The translations under genes were made by a program, and so were the position numbers. The notes beneath the pieces are model-generated. The model worked only from the letters and a program-made list of their open reading frames with translations. It made no database searches and was not told where the DNA came from. A DNA stretch of 30,731 nucleotides from a virus. The stretch covers positions 1 through 30,731 of IMG/VR virus record IMGVR_UViG_3300046504_000166; one strand, given 5' to 3'. Positions 8,209 to 15,537 of this stretch are shown in pieces (position 1 is the first letter of the stretch; each line of letters opens with the position of its first letter).

Positions 8209-8679
8209 TTATCTCGTTAAGGTGTAAGTTCCACCAATCGGCATATCAGTATTTCCTTTAGTCATTTTTAATACTAAGTTAGTAGTAGTATAAGAAATTA
8301 TTTGGAATTTAAGATAGCCACTATCAATGTCAAGTACATCACCTGATATGGAATAGGTAAATGATACCGAACTCCAATTAGCATTATTATTAATATCGTC
8401 ATTAGCAATGCTACCAGTGTAATTTGTGTGAAGAACTACATTTGTACCAGTAAATGTAAAATCAAGACTTACAAAGTCTTTGGTTTTGTTCAAATCACAA
8501 AAATCGTCAATGGTAGACCAATGAGTTTGACTACCAAAAGCATAATCAAGAGATACACAAGTCCATTTAGCACCATTCAAATCGGTGGGAATAAGACCAT
8601 CATCAGTAGGTTTCGTGCAATTGGTATTCATAAGTACCATTGCAAACATCAAAGAAAATAAACAAATCAAATTTTTCAT
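8209..8679 (-). CDS. Phage-encoded lipoprotein, lipocalin-like beta protein
   Basis: A 156-residue predicted lipoprotein. From ATG at 8679 the N terminus is MKNLICLFSLMFAMVLMNTN followed by Cys21: a Lys, a 15-residue hydrophobic core and a lipid-attachable Cys. Asn at -1 is unusual for a strict lipobox. The longer frame reaching 8748 would bury this signal, so I reject it. The mature part (LNGAKWTCVSLDY, then alternating strands ending GGTYTLTR) resembles the small beta-barrel lipoproteins common in Bacteroidota. Inserted on the opposite strand between two virion-type genes, with a terminator and no late box, it looks like a moron gene expressed separately. Exclusion of superinfecting phage or a host surface change is possible but unproven. 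Confidence 0.82.
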   Translation of the reverse strand: MKNLICLFSLMFAMVLMNTNCTKPTDDGLIPTDLNGAKWTCVSLDYAFGSQTHWSTIDDFCDLNKTKDFVSLDFTFTGTNVVLHTNYTGSIANDDINNNANWSSVSFTYSISGDVLDIDSGYLKFQIISYTTTNLVLKMTKGNTDMPIGGTYTLTR

Positions 8680-8772
8680 AATTACAAGTTTTAAGTTAAA
8701 CATTATACCCATTATACGTATGCATTTTCTAAATGTTACATAAAACATGACTTTTTTTAAAAAAATTTTCAG

Positions 8773-8782
8773 GGTATTTATA
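8773..8782 (+). promoter_or_regulatory. Late box upstream of the 397-residue virion-type gene
   Basis: GGTATTTATA, only 4 bases before the ATG at 8787. If transcription starts 5-7 bases past the box, as for typical -10 elements, the message would begin at or near the start codon. Confidence 0.6.
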
Positions 8783-8786
8783 TTAT

Positions 8787-9980
8787 ATGGACGAAAAACT
8801 ACAAATATTACTTAACAGCAAGAAGAATATTGCTTCGGTTGATCAAGACAACTATCAAAAGTTAGAATTAGAGAATAAAGTCGGACAAATCATTGAATAT
8901 GATATTAGAAATGCTCTTAGTGCTACTGAAATATTTGATGCTGAACGAGAGGCAAATCCCATATATAGAATCTATGGCAGAATCGAATATCTATCACTTT
9001 TAAATGGACTTAGCAATAATTATAATAATGTCGGTAATTTCTTTATAAGTACAGGTGGAACAAATGTCAAAACCATTTTTAATTCATTTAAATTTTATCT
9101 TCTCAAGGCAGCAAGCAGTGGTTATACGCATATAACAGGTGGAAGCAGTACCATTAATTATGTCAGGTATTTTGAAGTAATTGCCGGACCTTCAGATTTT
9201 GAACTGTATAATGCCGGATATTCTAATAATGTCTACGGTGAACAAACATATGCGTTTAATTTTAACAAAGACTTCGATATTACTCCATATACTGATGCCT
9301 TTGGATTTCCGGCAACAGAATTATATTTGTATCCGCAATATCAAGTAGGAAAAAATGGAAATTCTCCACAAATACCTGAAACAATGTCAGGTACTTCTTG
9401 GGGAACAAACGGTATTCAGCATAAAGTATTATTTACTTCGCCATTGCCAACACTGAATATTGGTGATAGGGTTTATGGTGATTTAATTGAATATGCCAAA
9501 TCAGAATTTTTTCAAAATCAATTAACACCACAAACATATTATATATCAACGGCATATAAAGACGGAAGCACTCAAAAGTACTTGCAATGGAAATACAATC
9601 CATTTATTCCATTTATTCTAAGATATTTTAATGATGCACTGAATAATGTAAATACTGGAACTACTTCATACGGACAACAAATATCAATACCATATTATGC
9701 AACATTGTTAACGGGTGGAACTGTTGGCAATGGTAACTATGTGTGGAAAGATATTTTGCCACAAGGATTTATTGATCCTGTAACAAATCAAGGTGTTGAT
9801 TATCCTTTTGTAAATATGAGAAGATATTTATTTTCACCAATAATTCTTGATATATCTCCAAATCTCCAAGATAGTAATACTTTGCAAGTATTTACTCAGA
9901 TACAATTCGGTCCACCAACAATAATGAATACTGCACCACAGGCAGATAATTTAGGTAATATAGGAAAGCCATGTCAATAA
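8787..9980 (+). CDS. Probable virion protein, 397 residues
   Basis: Unrecognised 397-residue protein with late-gene control. A charged helical N terminus (KKNIASVDQDNYQKLELENK) leads to a long Tyr/Asn/Phe-rich beta-type body, for example PIYRIYGRIEYLSLL and ATELYLYPQYQVG. Near the end is NMRRYLFSPIILDISPNLQD. There is no signal peptide, membrane segment or enzyme motif. It overlaps the next gene by 10 bp, and the two share composition and style, so they are probably translated together and may form one sub-assembly of the tail or baseplate. The ATG lies very close to the late box, and no other nearby in-frame ATG competes with it. Confidence 0.75.
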   Translation: MDEKLQILLNSKKNIASVDQDNYQKLELENKVGQIIEYDIRNALSATEIFDAEREANPIYRIYGRIEYLSLLNGLSNNYNNVGNFFISTGGTNVKTIFNSFKFYLLKAASSGYTHITGGSSTINYVRYFEVIAGPSDFELYNAGYSNNVYGEQTYAFNFNKDFDITPYTDAFGFPATELYLYPQYQVGKNGNSPQIPETMSGTSWGTNGIQHKVLFTSPLPTLNIGDRVYGDLIEYAKSEFFQNQLTPQTYYISTAYKDGSTQKYLQWKYNPFIPFILRYFNDALNNVNTGTTSYGQQISIPYYATLLTGGTVGNGNYVWKDILPQGFIDPVTNQGVDYPFVNMRRYLFSPIILDISPNLQDSNTLQVFTQIQFGPPTIMNTAPQADNLGNIGKPCQ

Positions 9981-10825
9981 TCAAAGAAAAAATAAAATAC
10001 TTAATTGTTCCCACAGGTACAACTCAGATTAGAGTTTCTGGTCACACCACTACGGGATATACAGGTATTGTAAATATAAAATTTAATTTGGGTTCAAATG
10101 ATAATTTTTTAGGTTATCAGCAAGAAATTGACGATCTAACACAAGGTGTTTCCGATACTTTGATTAATCCAGATGTTGATCTTGAAGAACGTAGATTTAA
10201 ATATGCCTTTCATTCTCCTGCAGTTCAATTTAATTTTGGATTTGGCAGTCCGACACCAAGTAATGCATTTACTGCAGCAGGTTTTACACCTACTGAATTA
10301 GCACAACAACAACTCGATGTATTAAATAGTTTTTTTATTTTTGATTTATACGATAGTTATAATGTCAGTACTCAGGTAAAAATTCTAACAACATATATTA
10401 CTAAAATTGGCAATAGTCCTCAATATACACTTGATTCAAACAATCAAATCTATAATTTATACGTGCCAATACCATACATACAAGATATACAAGCACAAAG
10501 TGGTTCAACAGGAATAGCAACAGGATATACTAAAATTAGTTTCTACAATGCAAAAACTGGTAAGGTTACATTATTTTATAATCCAACTTACGCATTGAGT
10601 ACAACACCATTATTCATGTTCTTTCCGACAAGACTGAATGTTAATTTAAAAACTTGGGAATTTTTACCTTCGTCAACATCAGTATTTCAGGCAAATGAAA
10701 TATATCAAAACCAAGAATATATTACTAAGGTTAATGATACTGTTCAGAATTTTAACAATGAATCACAGAATTATCCAAGTGGCAGTACATTTAACTATCA
10801 GACAGGTAAATATTTTGGTGCTTAA
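9971..10825 (+). CDS. Probable virion protein, 284 residues
   Basis: Unrecognised 284-residue protein starting inside the last codons of the upstream gene (10-bp overlap), a sign of translational coupling. The N terminus, KYLIVPTGTTQIRVSGHTTT, then VNIKFNLGSNDNFLGYQQEI, suggests a beta-sandwich fold. The middle contains FNFGFGSPTPSNAF and a helix ELAQQQLDVLNSFF. The end, NNESQNYPSGSTFNYQTGKY, is Asn/Ser/Tyr-rich, as in phage tail proteins. No catalytic motif was seen. It is the last gene of the late unit that starts at 8787. Its stop codon and that of the convergent endonuclease gene share the palindrome TTAA at 10822-10825, and no hairpin terminator separates them. Confidence 0.75.
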   Translation: MSIIKEKIKYLIVPTGTTQIRVSGHTTTGYTGIVNIKFNLGSNDNFLGYQQEIDDLTQGVSDTLINPDVDLEERRFKYAFHSPAVQFNFGFGSPTPSNAFTAAGFTPTELAQQQLDVLNSFFIFDLYDSYNVSTQVKILTTYITKIGNSPQYTLDSNNQIYNLYVPIPYIQDIQAQSGSTGIATGYTKISFYNAKTGKVTLFYNPTYALSTTPLFMFFPTRLNVNLKTWEFLPSSTSVFQANEIYQNQEYITKVNDTVQNFNNESQNYPSGSTFNYQTGKYFGA

Positions 10826-11319
10826 TTATTAAATTTGTTTAAATATTTTATATATTCGTCTTTATATTTTTCATAAAAGCCAATGCCATAATTACACGGA
10901 TCACAAAGTAAACCACGAATTTGTCCCGTTTTATGATCATGGTCAACACAAAATATTTTACCATATTCATCCATATCTCTATGACAAATGGCACAACAAT
11001 TATTTTGTTCATTTAATTTTGCGTAAAATTCTTCAGGCGTTATACCATATTTTACTTTCCAATTAGTTGCTCTGGTTTTTTCGGGATATTTTTTTCGATA
11101 TTCACGAGCATATTTAACACGTTTTGCTTTATGTACTTGATATCTTTCTTTATCATATGCTCTTTGAGCATCCTTATTTTCTTGTCTATAATTCTTCTTA
11201 ATTTCACTTCTACAAGAACGACATGTTCTTAAAGTTTTTCCTTTCTCTTTTTTTCCGTTATAGAAATTAGAAATATCCTTTGAATTACCGCATATTTTGC
11301 ATATTCTTATTTCTTCCAT
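10822..11319 (-). CDS. Endonuclease VII-like HNH (His-Me finger) nuclease
   Basis: A 165-residue protein with the recombination endonuclease VII pattern. It has zinc Cys pairs at 109/112 (CAIC) and 139/142 (CDPC) flanking the His-Me core FCVDHDHKTGQIRGLLC, with DHDH at 126-129, then NYGIGFY. An extra N-terminal zinc knuckle has C7/C10 and C33/C36. T4 gp49 (157 residues) is the family model: it resolves Holliday junctions and branches during DNA packaging. The late box 41 bases upstream supports such a late role. However, many endonuclease VII-like proteins with an added N-terminal Cys knuckle are free-standing homing-type HNH enzymes, so the two possibilities stay open. It is convergent with the 284-residue gene, sharing TTAA. 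Confidence 0.85.
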   Translation of the reverse strand: MEEIRICKICGNSKDISNFYNGKKEKGKTLRTCRSCRSEIKKNYRQENKDAQRAYDKERYQVHKAKRVKYAREYRKKYPEKTRATNWKVKYGITPEEFYAKLNEQNNCCAICHRDMDEYGKIFCVDHDHKTGQIRGLLCDPCNYGIGFYEKYKDEYIKYLNKFNN

Positions 11320-11360
11320 AATTATGTAGTATTACGTTTTATTCTAAATGTTATAGTAAA

Positions 11361-11370
11361 TATAAATACT
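11361..11370 (-). promoter_or_regulatory. Late box upstream of endonuclease VII-like gene
   Basis: Minus-strand AGTATTTATA, 41 bases before the ATG at 11319. It overlaps the last bases of the methyltransferase stop codon, so the two genes can be controlled separately. Confidence 0.7.
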
Positions 11371-12247
11371 ACCTCAATGAGGAAAAGATAAAACTAATTA
11401 CATCGCATGTCCAACCATTGCCTAACATTTTATACCTTGCACCATCACTGACTATTGAAGTATAATCATCAGGAACTGTTTGCAGTCTTTCATATTCCCG
11501 TGGCGTGAGTTTACGAACTCTGAAATTCAATCCCCAATTACCAATTTGTTGGCTTTGTAACACCTTTTTTTGTTGATTACCACCGCATACTGCAGTCAAT
11601 GTTTGGCATTTATGCATTGATGAATTAACTCTTTTGAGTATATCGTGACCATTTATGTGTAATGTCGCACAAACCACTTTATCAAATCCATGAAAATCAT
11701 GTGACTCTTGATAAAAATACTTTTCATCTACATCTTGTTCAAGAATATCACCAAGTAATAAAGGGTTACTCAATGGTAAGTTACCAATTGGTATGTTGGT
11801 CCAATAAAGTCTTGATCGTGTCTGTGCAGAAAATAAATCTGAATTAATAAGAACTGGCAGAACTCCAATATGATCTGTTATTACATTTTTCCATTCGTCT
11901 TTCATTACCACATTTTCTAAAAGAAAATACTTTGGTTGGCATTCTTCTAATAAACGTAAGTATTCAAAAAATAATTTGGATTTACCGTCAAAACCAGTAT
12001 TAGAGTTTATCGTATAAGTGAATGATTGACAAGGACTTCCACCAATAAGCAGATCAATTTGTGGCAGGTCTGATCCTTTGATCTGGCAAATATCTCCGAG
12101 TTGTATTGTCTTAGGGTAGTTGTATTGTGTAACCTTTATAGCATTTGGCTCTATTTCAGAAGCATAATACTTATCATATTTAATGCCTGCCTTATTAAGT
12201 GCAATTTGTCCACAGGACATGCCATCGAAAAGTGACAATACATTCAT
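11369..12247 (-). CDS. DNA (cytosine-5-)-methyltransferase
   Basis: A 292-residue enzyme that moves a methyl group from S-adenosylmethionine to C5 of cytosine in DNA. Motif I is LSLFDGMSCGQ (residues 4-14), motif IV GGSPCQSF with catalytic Cys73, motif VI ENV at 111-113, motif VIII QTRSRLYW at 142-149, motif IX RKLTPREYERLQ at 245-256 and motif X GNGW at 276-279. All catalytic parts are present. The target recognition region between VIII and IX is short (about 95 residues). No restriction enzyme partner is visible, so it is an orphan that likely protects phage DNA from host restriction or marks it. A host-type promoter, not a late box, lies just upstream. Confidence 0.93.
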   Translation of the reverse strand: MNVLSLFDGMSCGQIALNKAGIKYDKYYASEIEPNAIKVTQYNYPKTIQLGDICQIKGSDLPQIDLLIGGSPCQSFTYTINSNTGFDGKSKLFFEYLRLLEECQPKYFLLENVVMKDEWKNVITDHIGVLPVLINSDLFSAQTRSRLYWTNIPIGNLPLSNPLLLGDILEQDVDEKYFYQESHDFHGFDKVVCATLHINGHDILKRVNSSMHKCQTLTAVCGGNQQKKVLQSQQIGNWGLNFRVRKLTPREYERLQTVPDDYTSIVSDGARYKMLGNGWTCDVISFIFSSLR

Positions 12248-12251
12248 AGTA

Positions 12252-12281
12252 CAAATGTAGCATTATTTATTTAACAACAAT
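12252..12281 (-). promoter_or_regulatory. Candidate host-type promoter for the methyltransferase gene
   Basis: On the minus strand, ATTG, an 18-nt spacer, then TACATTTG (12259 down to 12252), with the ATG only 4 bases further on. The spacer is one base shorter than the usual 19-21, and the message would be leaderless. Confidence 0.4.
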
Positions 12282-13031
12282 ACCAATTTTTACTTTTCTC
12301 ATTGCTTTCACAATTTCGAATTCTTTTTCATCCTGTATAAAGCCTAAAATTTTCAAAGCATATTTACTAACGAAGAACCTGTCACCATCAATATTTTCGA
12401 TAGGATTGGCTTCGGCAAAACCTTCAAAAGTCAAAGGCATTGGCGAACCCTTAATGAATACATATGCCTGACGACTTGCAAAGTTTTTAAGTACTTGTTC
12501 ATCATATTGATTAACGTCAACCCTGTACTTAGTAAAAAGTGTTGCTTCGTATGTCAGGTCAACATTAGTTGGTTCAGGCATTTTAAATAATAAATTAATT
12601 ACTTCACCTGCATCTAAAATAGGAACTGTAAAATATCTGAATTTGCGTGGTTGCGGTATACGGTATTTTGTACCAAGTCTTGTACCAGGTTGTTTATCAA
12701 TACGTCTGACTGTAATATATGGTGTTGGTACGTTCTTATCATTATCCATGAACTTCCATGTCTTTGAAAATTCTCCCCAACGGTCATTATCAAGATAAAA
12801 AGTCGGAACTAATTTATTTTCAATGACTGCCTTCATTCCATCTTGATTCACGTAGTCAAAAAGTATTTGATCAATATCTTCTAATAAAATAGTTCTTGGA
12901 AGATACTTGGTTCTTTCATCTGTGGCAAGCATCAGTTGTTCAATTCGATCAAAACCATATTTAAGATACTCACATCCGGGTTTAGGCGGATTAGTGTCAA
13001 TTGTATATTTTATTTTCTTCGGTAATGACAT
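12267..13031 (-). CDS. Probable structural protein, possibly tail/neck completion
   Basis: A 254-residue protein, not firmly recognised. Visible blocks are GFDRIEQLMLATDERTKYLP, ILLEDIDQILFDYV, then a beta-rich part with VPTPYITVRRIDKQPG, FRYFTVPILDAGEVINLLF and QAYVFIKGSPMPLTFEGF. The last third ends KMRKVKIGIVVK after a predicted helix. A strong late box 14 bases before its ATG places it among virion genes. Size and soluble, mixed alpha/beta style would fit a connector or tail-completion protein such as T4 gp15 or gp3, but no motif proves it. It is followed on the same strand, after 19 bases, by the methyltransferase, which appears to have its own promoter overlapping this gene's end. Confidence 0.75.
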   Translation of the reverse strand: MSLPKKIKYTIDTNPPKPGCEYLKYGFDRIEQLMLATDERTKYLPRTILLEDIDQILFDYVNQDGMKAVIENKLVPTFYLDNDRWGEFSKTWKFMDNDKNVPTPYITVRRIDKQPGTRLGTKYRIPQPRKFRYFTVPILDAGEVINLLFKMPEPTNVDLTYEATLFTKYRVDVNQYDEQVLKNFASRQAYVFIKGSPMPLTFEGFAEANPIENIDGDRFFVSKYALKILGFIQDEKEFEIVKAMRKVKIGIVVK

Positions 13032-13044
13032 TTACAAGTTTTTA

Positions 13045-13054
13045 TATAAATACT
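13045..13054 (-). promoter_or_regulatory. Late box upstream of the 254-residue structural gene
   Basis: Minus-strand AGTATTTATA, 13 bases before the ATG at 13031. It lies beside the -33 element of the rightward host-type promoter, so late and early units start back to back here. Confidence 0.7.
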
Positions 13055-13086
13055 CTTGCACTTTAATTGTTAATTGCTTATATTTG
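13055..13086 (+). promoter_or_regulatory. Host-type promoter of the nucleotide-metabolism operon
   Basis: CTTG (13055-13058), a 20-nt spacer, then TATATTTG (13079-13086), a full TAnnTTTG match. The first gene starts at 13106, giving a leader of roughly 14 bases. This is one of the two best Bacteroidota-type promoters in the window. Confidence 0.65.
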
Positions 13087-13105
13087 CCTACTTAAATAGT
13101 TTTAT

Positions 13106-13441
13106 ATGTTAGTTGAACACAAAGAAGTTCTTAATGAAGATGAAAGTATTGGATATATTGAAGCAGTCTTCAAATCAGATAATGTACTAAAAACCACATA
13201 CTTTCCTCAAGCACAAAGACTCTATATTGCATTTAGTAGAGGTCACACGTATTCATACGGTAACATTCCCCGTGAAATGTACGATGAATTCGAAAATGCT
13301 GACTCTCAGGGCAAATATTTTCATCAAAAAATAAACAATAAATTAAAATATCCGACTCGTAAAGAATTTACTTTATATCCAAATGAAGTAAAAGAACTTA
13401 AACAGATTGTGGAAGATAATAAACCAGAAGAAGATGAATGA
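13106..13441 (+). CDS. KTSC-domain protein
   Basis: A 111-residue protein containing the KTSC domain, a small beta fold named for its presence at the C terminus of some lysyl-tRNA synthetases and frequent in phages. The pattern is seen as LYIAFSRGHTYSYGNIP, MYDEFENADSQGKYFHQKI and NNKLKYP (residues about 36-80): F-x-x-G-x-x-Y-x-Y, a Pro-led helix, then S-x-G-x-x-x-x-x-x-I. An acidic tail (KQIVEDNKPEEDE) follows. The molecular role of the domain in phages is not established; nucleic acid binding has been proposed. It is the first gene of the rightward operon that runs to 18118 and overlaps the next gene by 8 bp. Confidence 0.85.
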   Translation: MLVEHKEVLNEDESIGYIEAVFKSDNVLKTTYFPQAQRLYIAFSRGHTYSYGNIPREMYDEFENADSQGKYFHQKINNKLKYPTRKEFTLYPNEVKELKQIVEDNKPEEDE

Positions 13442-13976
13442 CAAAAAAACTAAAAATTCGGAATTAAAACAACCAGAAATTGAGGCAAACAACATTGTAT
13501 TCACTATTAATTATAGTAAACAACCTGAAGAAGTAATAAGAATTAGTCCGGAAGGCTTTTTTTGGAAAGGCAAATTAGTTCAAGATGATAAAGAAATTTA
13601 TTTAAGATTCAAAGAATGGATGGATCAAGCATATCTCAAGATACTCAAACCTGAACCACAAAAATTAAATACAATTGAAGAACTTCAAAATCTCGTAGGA
13701 TTAATGCAGGAAGCATTGAAGTTCTATGCTGATGTAAGAAATTATGAAGGTCCAATGCAAACAATTGCACCAATTGATTCAGACGAGCATGGTTCACAGG
13801 CACGTTTTGCCTTAGACCTTGCAAAAAAACTTGCTGATAATAATCAGAAAATGCAAGACGAATACGATAAACTTGTAATGGAAACAGAATCAATGGACTT
13901 TTCCGATGGAGAAACAAATCCAATGGAATTACTAAGAGTATTTGTTGAAACACATAAAGATGATAAAAACATTTGA
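13434..13976 (+). CDS. Unknown protein of the early operon, 180 residues
   Basis: Unrecognised. ATG at 13434 gives 180 residues and an 8-bp overlap with the KTSC gene; an earlier in-frame start would overlap more. The first part (NNIVFTINYSKQPEEVIRIS, then PEGFFWKGKLVQDDKEIYLR) reads as a small beta domain. The second part has ALKFYADVRNYEGP, a spacer, and DEHGSQARFALDLAKKLAD, a pattern repeatedly seen in small phage proteins of unknown function. Its C terminus overlaps the MazG-like gene by 17 bp. Operon position suggests an early or middle accessory role. Confidence 0.8.
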   Translation: MNDKKTKNSELKQPEIEANNIVFTINYSKQPEEVIRISPEGFFWKGKLVQDDKEIYLRFKEWMDQAYLKILKPEPQKLNTIEELQNLVGLMQEALKFYADVRNYEGPMQTIAPIDSDEHGSQARFALDLAKKLADNNQKMQDEYDKLVMETESMDFSDGETNPMELLRVFVETHKDDKNI

Positions 13977-14334
13977 CGAATATCAAAAAGAAGCAAATTT
14001 TCTGAAAATATCTTTGGATAAATATTTGGAAAAGTATCCTGATACACCACTTGAAGTAAAAAAATTACTTGCAGTTGCTTATGATGGTTTGGGTTTAGGT
14101 GAAGCAGGTGAGGTTCAGGGCAAAATAAAGAAAATTATTAGAGATAATGGTGGATACATTAGTAGTGAAAATACAATTGAAATTAAAAAAGAATTAGGAG
14201 ATATTCTTTGGTATGTCGCATCTATGTGTGACAATCTTGGGATTAAAATGGAAGATGTTGCGCAAGGAAATATCGAAAAATTAAAATCTCGTAGAGACAG
14301 AGGTACATTACATGGAAGTGGAGATAATAGATGA
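13960..14334 (+). CDS. MazG-like nucleoside triphosphate pyrophosphohydrolase
   Basis: A 124-residue all-alpha NTP pyrophosphatase of the MazG/dUTPase-2 superfamily, expected to hydrolyse (d)NTPs to monophosphate and pyrophosphate. The metal site is read from GLGEAGEVQGKIKKIIRDN (ExxE, near residues 40-45) and KKELGDILWYVASM (ExxD). The C-terminal signature KSRRDRGTLHGSGDNR is typical of phage MazG-like enzymes. I chose ATG at 13960 (MIKTFDEYQKEA), which overlaps the previous gene by 17 bp. Together with dUTPase and thymidylate synthase it belongs to the dNTP-pool module. In phages such enzymes can also lower ppGpp or remove non-canonical dNTPs; the substrate cannot be read from sequence. Confidence 0.9.
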   Translation: MIKTFDEYQKEANFLKISLDKYLEKYPDTPLEVKKLLAVAYDGLGLGEAGEVQGKIKKIIRDNGGYISSENTIEIKKELGDILWYVASMCDNLGIKMEDVAQGNIEKLKSRRDRGTLHGSGDNR

Positions 14335-14335
14335 T

Positions 14336-14593
14336 ATGGAAGAAAATTTTATACCAATTAAATTTGATGACATATTTTGGGAAGTTCAAGTAGTTGAAAC
14401 CAATAAGAAAAATCGTGATGAACCCATAGTTGAACTCCAATGGGGTTGGTCTGCAGGTATGACAGATAAAGAACGCAAAGCAATGGACGAAGATTCACCA
14501 AGTGGATATAAATCGTTGCCAATAACTTTAAGTGCAGCAAAAAGATTAGCAAATAAAATCAATGCGTTAGTTGAAAAACTTGAAAATAAGTAA
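14336..14593 (+). CDS. Small unknown protein, 85 residues
   Basis: Unrecognised. From ATG at 14336, one base after the MazG stop, it has 85 residues; an in-frame ATG at 14312 would overlap the MazG gene by 23 bases. It is acidic at the start (MEENFIPIKFDDIFWEVQVV), then VELQWGWSAGMTDKERKAMD, and ends in a helix rich in Ala/Lys (LSAAKRLANKINALVEKLE). No known motif. It is likely co-translated with its neighbours in the operon. Confidence 0.75.
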   Translation: MEENFIPIKFDDIFWEVQVVETNKKNRDEPIVELQWGWSAGMTDKERKAMDEDSPSGYKSLPITLSAAKRLANKINALVEKLENK

Positions 14594-14596
14594 CAT

Positions 14597-15124
14597 ATGC
14601 CAAAAATAGTAAAATTTATAAGATATAAAAAGTTAGTGTCAGAAGCACAAGCACCTTATCAAAAATACGAAACCGATGCAGGTTATGACCTATCTGCAGT
14701 GTCAATCAATGAAACTGAAGATTATATTGAATACGGTACTGGCATTGCACTTGAAATACCCAATGGTATGGTAGGATTGGTGTTTCCAAGAAGTTCGGTA
14801 ACAGAAAGAGACTTAATATTAAAAAACTGCGTTGGAGTTATTGATAGTCAATATCGTGGAGAAGTACGTTGCAGATTTGCCAAAGTAATTAGTGGTATGT
14901 TTAAAAATGGCGAAATGAAGGGAAGAAATTTCTTTGGAAAAGCAACCATTCGTAAAATCATTGACATTATAATATTTTTACCACGTCATCTTAAAGTATA
15001 TGAAGTCGGTGATAGGGTTTGTCAGGTAATATTTTTAACATTACCCGAAATAAAATTAACTGAAGCACAAGAACTTTCAGAAACTGATAGAGGTCCGCAA
15101 GGTTTTGGACACACTGGAAAATAA
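14597..15124 (+). CDS. dut: Trimeric-type dUTPase
   Basis: A 175-residue deoxyuridine triphosphatase that turns dUTP into dUMP and pyrophosphate. This keeps uracil out of DNA and supplies dUMP to thymidylate synthase, encoded four genes later. All five motifs are visible: DAGYDLSA (27-34), PRSS (64-67), NCVGVIDSQYRGEV with catalytic Asp83 (77-90), GDRVCQ (138-143) and RGPQGFGHTG (165-174). Motif 5 deviates from the usual RGxGGFGSTG: Gln replaces Gly168 and His replaces Ser. About 35 extra residues lie between motifs 3 and 4, making it longer than E. coli Dut (151). T4 itself uses an unrelated dCTPase/dUTPase (gp56), so this is a different solution to the same need. Confidence 0.93.
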   Translation: MPKIVKFIRYKKLVSEAQAPYQKYETDAGYDLSAVSINETEDYIEYGTGIALEIPNGMVGLVFPRSSVTERDLILKNCVGVIDSQYRGEVRCRFAKVISGMFKNGEMKGRNFFGKATIRKIIDIIIFLPRHLKVYEVGDRVCQVIFLTLPEIKLTEAQELSETDRGPQGFGHTGK

Positions 15125-15146
15125 TTAAAATTAAAAATAGAATATT

Positions 15147-15521
15147 ATGAAAATAGTTTGTAAAACATTGAAAGAATTTGAAGATTTTGGACTATTAGCA
15201 GAACTTCCTGAAGACCGAAAACAAATGACAGTAGATTGCTATAATATTGCCATCAAATGGGTTACAGAACATTCACTTGTAGTTACTGATGACAGAATAG
15301 GAGAAATTGAAGTACTGATACTTCCACTATTTTATAGAATTGCAAAGATTGTCGATTTAACCGAAATACAAGTCTTAGAAACCTGTAAGGAATTCTGGCA
15401 TTCATGGTTACATGCTGATATGACAAGATATGCCAAATTGGTTGATCCTGAAGCAGCATTTCTTCAAGCATTTGCAGAAATGAAAATAAATCAATACAAA
15501 AATCAAAATAAATTACTTTAA
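15147..15521 (+). CDS. Unknown helical protein, 124 residues
   Basis: Unrecognised 124-residue protein, mostly helical by composition: TLKEFEDFGLLAELPEDRK, then DRIGEIEVLILPLFYRIAK and LETCKEFWHSWLHADMTRY. No catalytic or metal motif stands out, though it has one pair of His in WHSWLH. It begins 22 bases after the dUTPase stop, in an AT-rich gap with no recognisable ribosome-binding site, as is normal in this genome. Co-expression with dUTPase and thymidylate synthase is expected. Confidence 0.8.
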   Translation: MKIVCKTLKEFEDFGLLAELPEDRKQMTVDCYNIAIKWVTEHSLVVTDDRIGEIEVLILPLFYRIAKIVDLTEIQVLETCKEFWHSWLHADMTRYAKLVDPEAAFLQAFAEMKINQYKNQNKLL

Positions 15522-15537
15522 ATTTACTTAAAAGATT

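Noticed and set aside
8680-8748. N-terminal extension of the lipoprotein to 179 residues
   Set aside because: The extension would place 23 polar or mixed residues before a clear signal peptide; the internal ATG at 8679 is the natural start.
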